In this document: positions 1-6,812 of the stretch, piece after piece
Position numbering within the stretch: position 1 is the stretch's first letter
How the letters are laid out: each line of letters starts with the position of its first letter
Origin: Chloroflexota bacterium
Lineage (GTDB): Bacteria > Chloroflexota > Limnocylindria > Limnocylindrales > CSP1-4
Assembly (NCBI GenBank): GCA_021777365.1
Contig: JAJYDP010000189.1
Coordinates: forward strand, 1 to 8,308
DNA length: 8,308 bases
Reading direction: 5' to 3'
Notes under the pieces: model-generated
What the model saw: the letters and a program-made list of their open reading frames with translations, nothing else
The model's database searches: none
What the model was told of the DNA's origin: nothing
Position numbers and translations under genes: made by a program

Positions 1-427
1 GTGGCGGATTCGCTGGCGCACCCCGCGCAGGGCGCGCTCTCGCAGGCGCATCTGGAGGTCGGCGGGCCGTTGGGGACGCACGCCCGTCTCGCTCAGACGC
101 GCAGGCCGCGCGCGCGAATCGCACCTCGCGGACCGCGCCCGCGAGGTGCGGGCGGCGGACCCGCGGGCCGATGGCGGATCGTCACCGATCGGTCTGCGGC
201 GATACGCTGTGCGCCGCCGGCATGCCTGGAGCTGCGCATGGGGACAGCCCCCATCACCGGGCGGGTCGGTCTCGCCAGTGGCCCCGCGCGACGGTCGAGG
301 CGACCGCATAGGGACGCCGCGCAGGTGGGAACCCGTGGGGTCCCATGCCCCCGTCCGGTGGCAAGCATACTGCCGACCGCCCGCGACCCACCGTGGAACG
401 TGTCGCAGTCGGTGTGGGCGCCGCCCG
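1..427. other. Non-coding or uncertain stretch downstream of the MprF-like gene
   Basis: I see no complete gene here. Long open frames exist on both strands, but their Arg/Pro/Gly/Ala-rich translations look like by-products of GC richness. The stretch holds three inverted repeats: a perfect 12-bp stem (120-150, listed separately), a 6-bp stem ATGGGG/CCCCAT (238-243 with 249-254), and an imperfect 9-bp stem TGGGAaCCC/GGGgTCCCA (326-345) about 80 nt after the stop of the minus-strand gene. At the left edge, a minus-strand frame starting with GTG at 81 (reading VRPQRPADLQMRLRERALRG...) stays open to base 1 and could be the first 27 codons of another gene. It is too short to claim. Confidence 0.5.
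120..150. terminator. Perfect 12-bp GC-rich stem-loop, candidate terminator
   Basis: CGCACCTCGCGG (120-131) pairs perfectly with CCGCGAGGTGCG (139-150) around a 7-nt loop. Neither side is followed by a T-run, so it is not a classical intrinsic terminator. It lies about 280 nt beyond the stop of the minus-strand MprF-like gene, in sequence without a clear gene, which is where a transcript-end structure would fit. It could instead be a protein-binding palindrome or a dispersed repeat. Confidence 0.4.
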
Positions 428-2191
428 TCAGCTGCTGGCGGATGCGGCGGGGTCGTCCTCCCGGATGGCGGGGCGCACCCGTCCCGGGGCACCGCGCGTC
501 CCCGGCACGATGGCCCGGACGGCGGTTCGCGAGAGGCTCCCGACGTGCAGGCGCAGCAGCGCGACCCCGAGTCCCAGCAGGTGCAGCCTGGACGGCACGG
601 CGACGTACCGCATCTCCCACCGGGGCGCGAACTTGTCCTTGAAGAAGGCCAGTCCCTCCACGTCGTAGAAGGGCCGCACGAGGCGGGCCGTGGCGGCCAG
701 TGCCCGCTCCTCCAGGCGATCGCCCGATGCGTCGAGCCCGCTCAGTGGCGCGAGGCCCAGCGACAGCGTCGCGGCGCCTTCGTCGCGGAACCGCTCGGCG
801 GCTTCGGCGAGGCAGTACTCCACCGCGCCCGGGATGCCGCCGGGGACCCGCCGGATCAGGTCGAGCACGAAGCCGCCGTCCGAGCCGGTCGACCGGAAGG
901 ACGCGAACGCCACGGGCGCCCCGGCCCCGTCGAGGGCGACCGCGACGGGATTGGCGCGGAGGTCGTCGCGGGAGAACCGGCTGATGGTGAAGCGCATCTC
1001 GGCCGGTCCCGAGCGGGCGCGCCACGCCGCGTCGATGGTCGTGAGCCCCTCGCGGACCTCTGCCGCCGCCTCCTCCAGCCCGTCGCGGTACCACGCGACG
1101 CGCAGCCCGCCCCGCCGAGCGCGGGCGATCGTGTGCCGCAGGTTGGCCCGATGCGATCCCGCCAGCCCGAACGCCGGGAGATCGACGATCGCCTCGCGTC
1201 CGATGGGCGATGCCTGGAAACCGAGCCCGCCGAGGCGTTCGACGCTGTCCTGCGAGGCCTGGTAGACGACGGGCACCCAGTCGTGGCGGCGGCACTCGTC
1301 GACGAACGAGGCGAACGTGGGCCAGCGATCCTCCACGAGCCCGACCGGATCGCCGACGACGACGGCCATCCGTCCGTCGCGCCCGTAGGCGACGAAGCTC
1401 TCGCGTCCCGGCGGGCAGAACCAGCGCTTGTCGCCGGTGACCTGGAACGGCAGCAGGGCGCCGCGCCCGTACCGCCGCGCGAGCTCGAGCACGCGCCGCC
1501 GGAGCTCCGGCGTGGGGGCGTCGTCGCCGGCCGGGCGGAGCATGGCGAGCAGCGCCAGGAGGAGCGCCGCGCGCGCGGCGATCGCGAGGGACAGGATGAG
1601 CGCGGTCCTCGGGCCGGTGGGCGGCTGGGAGAGGTCGCCGAAGGCGAGCCAGCTGGTGATCGCGCCGGCCAGGTCCGGCAGATCCGCGGCGATACCGTCG
1701 GAGGCGTCGCGGACGATCAGCAGCAGCATCGACAGCGTGGCCGCCGCGGCGCCGGCCGCGAGGAGCGCCCAGGCGGTCCAACCCCAGGTCCGCGCCGACC
1801 GGACGCCGTAGTGGCGGCGGTCCAGCGTCAACAGCGTCAACGCGATCGCGGCCACCACGCCGCCGACGGTGTGGCCGAGGGCGAGCACCTGGACCGGGAC
1901 GCCGGCCGCGAAGACGAGGACCGCGAGCCACCACGCGAGCCGCTTTCCCCGGTAGAGCCCGACCGCGAGGGCGGCCAGGCCGGCGGCGCTGAGCGCCGCT
2001 GCGAGCGGATCGACGCTCGTCACCTCGAAGGGCAGGAGCTGGGCGAGGCCGGACAGGCTCGCGTGCCCGAAGGCGAACGCGTCGGAGAGCGCCACGAACG
2101 CCCCCAGCGCGAGGAAGACACGCGGCAGCAGCCGGGCCGCGCGGCCCGCGGCCGGCCGGTCGACGCGAGGCGCACGGGCGCGTCCGGTCAC
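428..2191 (-). CDS. Short MprF-like aminoacyl-tRNA:lipid aminoacyltransferase (DUF2156 domain)
   Basis: 587 residues from a GTG start chosen because it lies 7 nt after the stop of the upstream esterase gene; the 46 residues upstream in frame are Arg/Ser/Pro-rich and look non-coding. About six membrane segments (near 21-41, 61-80, 84-105, 107-123, 137-160, 194-218) precede a soluble C-terminal domain (about 225-540). That domain has hallmarks of the MprF synthase domain: VVGDPVG (278-284), EMRFTISRF (398-406), LSLGLAPLSGL (476-486) and GLAFFKDKFAPRWEMRY (513-529). The family transfers an amino acid (Lys, Ala or Arg) from a charged tRNA to phosphatidylglycerol or a related lipid, lowering the negative surface charge. 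The Arg-rich N-terminus and even TM count put the catalytic domain in the cytoplasm, where the tRNA is. It is shorter than classical MprF (about 840 residues, 14 TM) and lacks the flippase half; no lysyl-tRNA synthetase domain is fused, unlike mycobacterial LysX. The amino acid and lipid cannot be read from sequence. Confidence 0.88.
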   Translation of the reverse strand: MTGRARAPRVDRPAAGRAARLLPRVFLALGAFVALSDAFAFGHASLSGLAQLLPFEVTSVDPLAAALSAAGLAALAVGLYRGKRLAWWLAVLVFAAGVPVQVLALGHTVGGVVAAIALTLLTLDRRHYGVRSARTWGWTAWALLAAGAAAATLSMLLLIVRDASDGIAADLPDLAGAITSWLAFGDLSQPPTGPRTALILSLAIAARAALLLALLAMLRPAGDDAPTPELRRRVLELARRYGRGALLPFQVTGDKRWFCPPGRESFVAYGRDGRMAVVVGDPVGLVEDRWPTFASFVDECRRHDWVPVVYQASQDSVERLGGLGFQASPIGREAIVDLPAFGLAGSHRANLRHTIARARRGGLRVAWYRDGLEEAAAEVREGLTTIDAAWRARSGPAEMRFTISRFSRDDLRANPVAVALDGAGAPVAFASFRSTGSDGGFVLDLIRRVPGGIPGAVEYCLAEAAERFRDEGAATLSLGLAPLSGLDASGDRLEERALAATARLVRPFYDVEGLAFFKDKFAPRWEMRYVAVPSRLHLLGLGVALLRLHVGSLSRTAVRAIVPGTRGAPGRVRPAIREDDPAASASS

Positions 2192-2198
2192 GGCGCGA

Positions 2199-3800
2199 TC
2201 ACCGGAGCACGCCCGTCCGGACCTGGCGGGCGGCGACCGCCTGCAGCGCCGGGACGAATTCGAGGCGGACCGCCTTCCAGGCGTGCCCGTAGGCGTTCCA
2301 CAGGAAATCGGCGGGATACCCGGCCCCATCGAGGACCTTCGCGAAGGCCGTGGCCTGCTGTCCGAAGACGCCGTCGTTCCGCGCGGCGGCCATGACCACG
2401 AACAGCTGCCGGCGCACGGAGGGCGCCAGGCGCGCCGCGGTGACCATCGGCGAGTTGGCCGCCACGAGCGAAGGCACGTGCCCGAACGGCTGCCAGGCGT
2501 TCACGGTCTCGCCGCTGGCGAGCCCGGCCTCGAAGTACCCGGCGAAGACGACCGCCTGGTGGAAGACCGCGGGGTGGCGCAGGAGCAGGTTCGCGGCGCA
2601 GAAGCCGCCCTGGGAGAACCCCGCGATCGTGCGCGCGTCCGGCGCGGCGATCGTGCGGTAGTGACTGTCGACGTACTCGACGACCGTGGTCGAGACGTAC
2701 GTGTCGGCGTGCTCCCGGCCGTCGTATGAGTTGGCGCACTCGCTGTTGGGGAACGGCCCTCCGGCGAGGTCGACGAACGCGACGATGCTGGGCGGGATGG
2801 CCCCCTGCGTGATCGCCTGGTCGAGCAGGGCCTGGACGTGGATTCCCAGGTTCCAGTGGGAGAAGTCCCACGGCACGGTGTAGATCACCGGGTAGCGCAG
2901 CGTCCCGCCGCCGTACCCGGGCGGCAGGTACAGCCAGACCGGCGTGCTGGTGATCCGTGCGTCGATCCACGGGGCCGGCAGCGTGAACTGCACCAGGCGG
3001 CCCTGTCCCGAGGGGGGATCCGATGCCCACGGCCGCGCCGCTGCGACGGCGTTCGCGGGAACCCCCGACGGCGTGGCCGCCGGTCCCCCGGAGGACGCGG
3101 GTGCGGGTGGGCCGGACGGGCCCGGCGATGCCGGCGGCACGGTCCCGCCGGTGCCCACCAGCGGCGGGTTCTGCGCGAACCCGCCGCCCGTCATGGCGAC
3201 GTCGGGCGTGTAGTTGATCATGTCGGCGAAAGTCGGGAGCGAGCCCGCCACCACCGCGACGAGGGCGATCGGGACGATGGTCGCGAGCACGCGCCGGCGG
3301 GTCACCCGGACCAGGCCTCCCCGCCTGCCCTCGATCGCATCGTGGACGAGCCGCACCGCGGCGAGCAGCCAGCGACGGACCTCGAGCGCGAGCGCCGCGA
3401 ACGCCCAGCCCGTCACGAGGCCGGCCGCGACGAGCGTCACGGCCGTCGCGGTCCAGCCGCCGGGGCGGAACCCGAGCGGGCCGTGCACCGCCAGGGCGGC
3501 CGACGTCTCGGCGGCGAAGGTGGAGCCGAACAGGGCCGCCAGGGCGACGAACGACATCGCGATGGGCACCGTCCGCCGTCCCGACACCAGCGCCGCGGTA
3601 CCGGAAGCCAGCGCCGCGACGGTGAGCGCCACGATGAGGGTCGCCCGGTCGGGGTCGAAGCCCATGACCTGCAGGTCGGCGTTGGCGCCTGCGCTCACGC
3701 CGCCCGCCTGGGCCGCCCAGATGACGAGGATGGCGGCGACGACGCCGGCCACCGTCTTCGGGCCGTGGGCACGGAGTGCGCGCATCAGCCCCGGGAACAT
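2199..3800 (-). CDS. Membrane-anchored alpha/beta-hydrolase (putative esterase, PF00756-like)
   Basis: 533 residues from the ATG at 3800, preceded by a GGGGG tract about 5 nt upstream; the longer frame to 3896 adds 32 residues that do not look coding. Five hydrophobic segments (about 17-38, 54-74, 78-104, 115-140, 170-190) are followed by a Pro/Gly/Ala linker (about 205-265) and an esterase domain (about 266-525). The nucleophile elbow is G-F-S396-Q-G in TIAGFSQGGF; the likely acid is D476 (AARNDGVF) and the likely base H506 (NAYGHAW). The Arg-rich loop between segments 4 and 5 (141-170) should be cytoplasmic, placing the catalytic domain outside. The domain resembles the esterase D/antigen 85-type fold. 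The gene is first in an operon with the MprF-like synthase, 7 nt apart, so its substrate may be the aminoacylated lipid; this is inference. Alternatives are an acyltransferase or another envelope ester hydrolase. Confidence 0.85.
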   Translation of the reverse strand: MFPGLMRALRAHGPKTVAGVVAAILVIWAAQAGGVSAGANADLQVMGFDPDRATLIVALTVAALASGTAALVSGRRTVPIAMSFVALAALFGSTFAAETSAALAVHGPLGFRPGGWTATAVTLVAAGLVTGWAFAALALEVRRWLLAAVRLVHDAIEGRRGGLVRVTRRRVLATIVPIALVAVVAGSLPTFADMINYTPDVAMTGGGFAQNPPLVGTGGTVPPASPGPSGPPAPASSGGPAATPSGVPANAVAAARPWASDPPSGQGRLVQFTLPAPWIDARITSTPVWLYLPPGYGGGTLRYPVIYTVPWDFSHWNLGIHVQALLDQAITQGAIPPSIVAFVDLAGGPFPNSECANSYDGREHADTYVSTTVVEYVDSHYRTIAAPDARTIAGFSQGGFCAANLLLRHPAVFHQAVVFAGYFEAGLASGETVNAWQPFGHVPSLVAANSPMVTAARLAPSVRRQLFVVMAAARNDGVFGQQATAFAKVLDGAGYPADFLWNAYGHAWKAVRLEFVPALQAVAARQVRTGVLR

Positions 3801-4125
3801 CTTGCCCCCGGGTGCGCCGATGATCCCGTCGGCCTCGGGGGTGCTGCCATGAACTCGGGTGCGTCTCCGTGCGGCATTGGTGCAGGCACGCCGCATTCAA
3901 GCCCGACTCAACGCGGCGCGCAACCAACAAGCCGTTACGTTTCATTCACGTGGCGAAGCCCGGGCGATGCGGCGGATCGTGCTGCCGCCGGCCCCGGGCG
4001 GGCAGCGGATGCGGCCGTGGCCCGCCCGCCCACGGTGTCGCTTTCTTCATCGCGCCAGCGTCGGCGTCTGAACGCATGCGGCACACGATGTGATCGAGCC
4101 CGGGAGGGGCTCTGTCGAAGGAGCG
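3801..4125. other. Divergent intergenic region between the esterase operon and the small plus-strand gene
   Basis: This 325-bp gap separates two divergent transcription units and must hold the promoters for both. The stretch around 3920-3955 is noticeably richer in A and T than its surroundings and includes TACGTT (3936-3941), which fits the TAnnnT -10 form on the plus strand but lacks a good -35. I cannot assign a firm promoter on either strand. Two stem-loops are visible: GCTGCCGCC (3981-3989) with GGCGGGCAGC (3997-4006, one bulged base), and CCGTGG (4015-4020) with CCACGG (4030-4035). They could form part of a structured leader of the plus-strand transcript. No tRNA or recognisable riboswitch is seen. 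Confidence 0.5.
4117..4123 (+). promoter_or_regulatory. Shine-Dalgarno sequence that bears on the start of the 71-residue protein
   Basis: GAAGGAG is a strong Shine-Dalgarno match, but only 2 nt separate it from the ATG at 4126, which is unusually close. The in-frame GTG at 4132 lies 8 nt away, the usual distance. The start may therefore be GTG 4132, two codons into the frame given here. Confidence 0.6.
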
Positions 4126-4341
4126 ATGCACGTGCCGAACCTGGAGCAGGCGTTCGGTGAACTCGAAGCGTCCAGTCGGGCCGCGATGCTGCGGCGCCGC
4201 GTCGCGAGGCCGGGCAGCGAGGCGTGGCGGCAGGCGGACGAGATGGTGCAGGAGATCGCGTCGCTGATGGGCGAGCTCGCGGCACTGATCGAGCGCAAGC
4301 GGTCCCGCCGGCTCCAGCCGGTACACGTGCGGCCGCGATGA
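4126..4341 (+). CDS. Small helical hypothetical protein (71 residues)
   Basis: I do not recognise this protein. It starts MHVPNLEQAFGELEASS and is built of amphipathic helices: one around residues 4-27, then an RPGSEAW turn (28-34), then a long helix (35-60) with heptad-like spacing of Met, Val, Ile and Leu (VQEIASLMGELAALIERK). The tail is strongly basic. It has no signal peptide, membrane segment or cysteine, so it is probably cytoplasmic and oligomeric. Support for it being real is a strong Shine-Dalgarno sequence, a normal non-repetitive composition with Glu and Met, and its position as first gene ahead of a lipoprotein gene on the same strand. The gap to that gene is 106 nt, so co-transcription is possible but not certain. 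The start could be GTG 4132. Confidence 0.6.
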   Translation: MHVPNLEQAFGELEASSRAAMLRRRVARPGSEAWRQADEMVQEIASLMGELAALIERKRSRRLQPVHVRPR

Positions 4342-4435
4342 CCCGCACCCCGTGGATCCAGATCGGGCTCGGGGAAAGGCAGGCGCCGACGGCGGGCTGA
4401 CGCGGTTCCAAAGGCCGGGGCCGGGGGGCCGGTCC

Positions 4436-4442
4436 GAGGAGG
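4436..4442 (+). promoter_or_regulatory. Shine-Dalgarno sequence of the lipoprotein gene
   Basis: GAGGAGG lies 5 nt before the ATG at 4448. It fixes the start there and excludes the longer frame from 4352, whose extra 32 residues would bury the signal peptide. Confidence 0.75.
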
Positions 4443-4447
4443 CTGCG

Positions 4448-5068
4448 ATGTTTGGTTCGATCGGTGAGTCCCGGGGGAGCCGGATCGGCTGGGCGGGACT
4501 GGCTCTGGTCTCCAGCCTGGTGATCGCAGGCTGCTCGGCGACGACCGGCCAGGCGACGGCGAGTCCGCCATCGTCCACGCCGGCGGCAGCTGCGCCTGCG
4601 AGCCCGCCTGCCGCCGCGGCGAGCACGGCCGCGGGTGCCGCCTCGTCGGCGAGCGCCTCCGCGGTCATCGGCATGACGTCGGCCAACGGGCTCGGGCCGT
4701 TCCTGACGGGTGCCGGTGGGCGGACGCTGTACGAGTTCACCGCCGACGGCCCGAACACGTCGACGTGCTCCGGATCATGCGCCGGGATCTGGCCCCCGTT
4801 CACGGTCACGGTGGGCACCGTCCCCACCGCCGGATCGGGCGTGACCGGGAAGCTCGGGACGCTGACCCGCGCGGGCGGGAGCACGCAGGTCACGTACGAC
4901 GGCCACCCGCTCTACTACTACAGCGGCGACACCGCTGCCGGCCAGACGCACGGACAGGGGATCCTGGGCAAGTGGTTCGTCGCCCTCGCATCGGGCGCGG
5001 CGGGCGCGGGCTCGTCGTCGGCTCCGGCGTCGTCGGCCCCGTCGAACTCGTATTCGAACGGCTACTGA
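4448..5068 (+). CDS. Secreted lipoprotein with two PF03640-type (COG4315) repeats
   Basis: 206 residues. A short N-region with Arg (SRGSRIG) is followed by a hydrophobic stretch and the lipobox V-I-A-G-C29, so the protein should be cut before Cys29 and lipid-anchored on the outer face of the membrane. Residues 35-72 are an Ala/Ser/Pro linker. Two copies of the lipoprotein repeat of unknown function follow: G91-RTLYEFTADGPNTSTCSGSC (91-111) continuing to W115-P-P, and DGHPLYYYSGDTAAGQTHGQ (151-170) continuing to G-K-W176. C107 and C111 form a C-x3-C pair in the first repeat, typical of this family. A Ser/Ala/Asn tail ends the protein. The biochemical role of the family is not established to my knowledge. 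The gene converges on the minus-strand RNase gene with a 25-nt gap. Confidence 0.85.
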   Translation: MFGSIGESRGSRIGWAGLALVSSLVIAGCSATTGQATASPPSSTPAAAAPASPPAAAASTAAGAASSASASAVIGMTSANGLGPFLTGAGGRTLYEFTADGPNTSTCSGSCAGIWPPFTVTVGTVPTAGSGVTGKLGTLTRAGGSTQVTYDGHPLYYYSGDTAAGQTHGQGILGKWFVALASGAAGAGSSSAPASSAPSNSYSNGY

Positions 5069-5093
5069 ACCCCGCGAAACGGCCGCCCTCGCG

Positions 5094-6812
5094 TCAGTCG
5101 AGCACCACACGCTCGTGCCAGTGCGGCACGAGCGTGTCGAAGCCCATGGCGCGCACCTTCGGTTCGAGCGCCTGCTGGGCCTCGGGGTCGCCGTGGACGA
5201 TGAAGACGCGCCGCGGGAAGCCCGGGTCGCCAGGCCCGCGTGGCTGCGTTCCGTCGCCCCGCGGCGCCGCGAACGGGGACAGCCAGGCGAGGAGGCCGGC
5301 CTCGTCGGCGTGGGCCGAGAACCCGCTGATCGAGCGCACCTGGCAGCGCACCGTGTGGTCCACGCCGTCGATGCGCACCGTGCGGGCCCCGGCCTGGAGA
5401 TGCGCTCCGAGCGTGCCGACGCCCTGGTACCCGACGAAGAGCAGGACCGCACGCGGGTTGCCGACGAGATCGCGCAGGTGGCCCAGCACCCGGCCGCCGG
5501 TCAGCATGCCGTTCGACGCGACGATCATGTACGGTCGGCGTGCCCGGCCGATCGCCTCCGAGTCCCTGACGTCGTTCGTGACGACCTGGCCCGGGAAGTC
5601 GAGCGGGGCGACGTGCCGCGCCAGGAGTGAGCGGGTCTCCTCGTCGTAGTAGTCGCTGAACCGGCGGTAGATGTCGCTGGCGTGCGACGCCATCGGGGAA
5701 TCGAGGTACAGCGGGAGCTGCGGGATCTCGCCCGCCTCGAGCAGGCGGTTGAGCTCCCAGACGATCTCCTGCGTCCGGCCGATCGCGAACGAGGGGACCA
5801 GCAGCACGCCGTCGTGGTCGGCGACGAGCCGCACGGCCTCGGCGAGCAGCCGCACCGCCTCCGCCTGCGGCTCGTGTTCGCGGCCGCCGTACGTCGACTC
5901 CACGAAGACGTAGTCGGCGTCGGCGATGGGCGTCGGATCGCGCAGGATCGGCGTGCCCGACTGGCCGAGGTCGCCCGAGAAGACCAGCGTGCGCGCCTCG
6001 TGGCCGCCCGCCTCGGCCTCGACCGAGAGCCGGATGATCGCGGACCCCAGGATGTGGCCGGCGTCGAGGAACGTGGCCGAGATGCCCGGGGCGACCGCGA
6101 CGGGCTGGCCGTAGTCCACGCCGCGGAACTGGGCGAGTGAGGCACGCGCCTGCCGCTGGTCGTAGAGGGGCGCCTCCAAGTCCGTCTCGACGTGCGGGGG
6201 CGCGGTGAGGATCGCGTGCTCCGGGTTGGGGTGTCCCTTCGGCGTCGTCACGGGCGGCAGCGGACCGCGGTAACCGGGCGTGTCCGCTGCGGCCGTCCGC
6301 TCGCCGGGCCGTCCGCTCGCCGGCGCGTTGCCCGTCGCATCGCCCGGTCCGCCGCGCGACGCCCCATCGGCCGCGTTCTCCGCGTCCTCCTCCTCGGCGA
6401 GCTCGATCTGCTCCTCGATCTCCTCCTCGCGGCGGGTCTCCTCGCGGGCGGCACGATCGGGATGGTGGCGGGCCCATCGCTCCTCCCGCCGGGCGAACTC
6501 CTCCTGCAGCTTGCCCGAGTCCAGCAGGACGAGTCCGGCCAGCTCCACGGTCCCGCGCGTCGCGAAGATCGGGCCGTGGAATCCCTCGGCCACGACGTGG
6601 GGGATCAGCCCGCAGTGGTCGAGGTGCGCGTGCGTGAGCACGATCGCGTCGAGCGACGCGGGATCGTACGCCAGCGGGATCCGGTTGCGGATCGCCTCGT
6701 TCGGGCTGCCCTGGAACATCCCGCAGTCGATCAGGATCCTGGCCCGGCCGGTCGTCAGCAGGAACTGCGAGCCCGTGACGGTGTTGGCGGCGCCCAGGAA
6801 GTGCACATCCAT
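5094..6812 (-). CDS. Beta-CASP metallo-beta-lactamase RNase (CPSF73/Cft2-like, COG1236)
   Basis: 572 residues from the ATG at 6812, which begins MDVHFLGAANTVTGS, the usual start of this family; no clear Shine-Dalgarno is seen. An in-frame ATG at 6854 would add 14 residues. The two-zinc site is complete: H61-A-H63-L-D65-H66, H253 (AGHILGS) and D281 (FSGDLG). The beta-CASP motifs are present: E305 in VESTYGG (motif A), H501 in GFSAHAD (motif B) and H540 in FIVHGD (motif C). Such enzymes cut or trim RNA and resemble Thermus TTHA0252 and eukaryotic CPSF73. It should be cytoplasmic. An unusual Glu/Arg-rich then Gly/Pro/Ala-rich insertion spans about 103-195, between metal motifs 2 and 3. The gene is divergent from the sigma factor and convergent with the lipoprotein gene. 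The active site looks intact, so activity is expected; the RNA substrate is unknown. Confidence 0.92.
   Translation of the reverse strand: MDVHFLGAANTVTGSQFLLTTGRARILIDCGMFQGSPNEAIRNRIPLAYDPASLDAIVLTHAHLDHCGLIPHVVAEGFHGPIFATRGTVELAGLVLLDSGKLQEEFARREERWARHHPDRAAREETRREEEIEEQIELAEEEDAENAADGASRGGPGDATGNAPASGRPGERTAAADTPGYRGPLPPVTTPKGHPNPEHAILTAPPHVETDLEAPLYDQRQARASLAQFRGVDYGQPVAVAPGISATFLDAGHILGSAIIRLSVEAEAGGHEARTLVFSGDLGQSGTPILRDPTPIADADYVFVESTYGGREHEPQAEAVRLLAEAVRLVADHDGVLLVPSFAIGRTQEIVWELNRLLEAGEIPQLPLYLDSPMASHASDIYRRFSDYYDEETRSLLARHVAPLDFPGQVVTNDVRDSEAIGRARRPYMIVASNGMLTGGRVLGHLRDLVGNPRAVLLFVGYQGVGTLGAHLQAGARTVRIDGVDHTVRCQVRSISGFSAHADEAGLLAWLSPFAAPRGDGTQPRGPGDPGFPRRVFIVHGDPEAQQALEPKVRAMGFDTLVPHWHERVVLD
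5107..5137. terminator. Perfect 13-bp hairpin at the convergent gene ends, candidate bidirectional terminator
   Basis: ACACGCTCGTGCC (5107-5119) pairs perfectly with GGCACGAGCGTGT (5125-5137) around a 5-nt loop. It starts 38 nt after the lipoprotein stop and lies inside the last codons of the opposing RNase gene (about residues 559-569). No T-run follows on either side, so any termination would rest on the stem alone or on Rho. A weaker stem, CGCGA (5073-5077) with TCGCG (5089-5093), fills the 25-nt gap itself. Confidence 0.45.

Noticed and set aside
93..1934. 613-codon minus-strand frame overlapping the MprF-like gene
   Set aside because: Same strand, different frame, highly Arg/Gly-rich; no domain features.
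146..2395. 749-codon plus-strand open frame antisense to the MprF-like gene
   Set aside because: Composition is Arg/Gly/Glu/Pro-rich with no recognisable motif, while the opposite strand has clear DUF2156 motifs and TM segments. It is a GC-bias shadow.
3936..3941. TACGTT as a -10 element for the small gene
   Set aside because: No -35 at the right distance, no extended TGn, and it is about 190 nt from the start codon; too weak to call.
2188..3945. 585-codon minus-strand frame over the esterase gene
   Set aside because: The alternate frame carries the GxSxG motif, TM segments and plausible composition; this one is a shadow.
2838..4160. 440-codon plus-strand frame antisense to the esterase
   Set aside because: Arg/Gly/His-rich shadow; its end overlaps the start of the small gene with the better ribosome-binding site.
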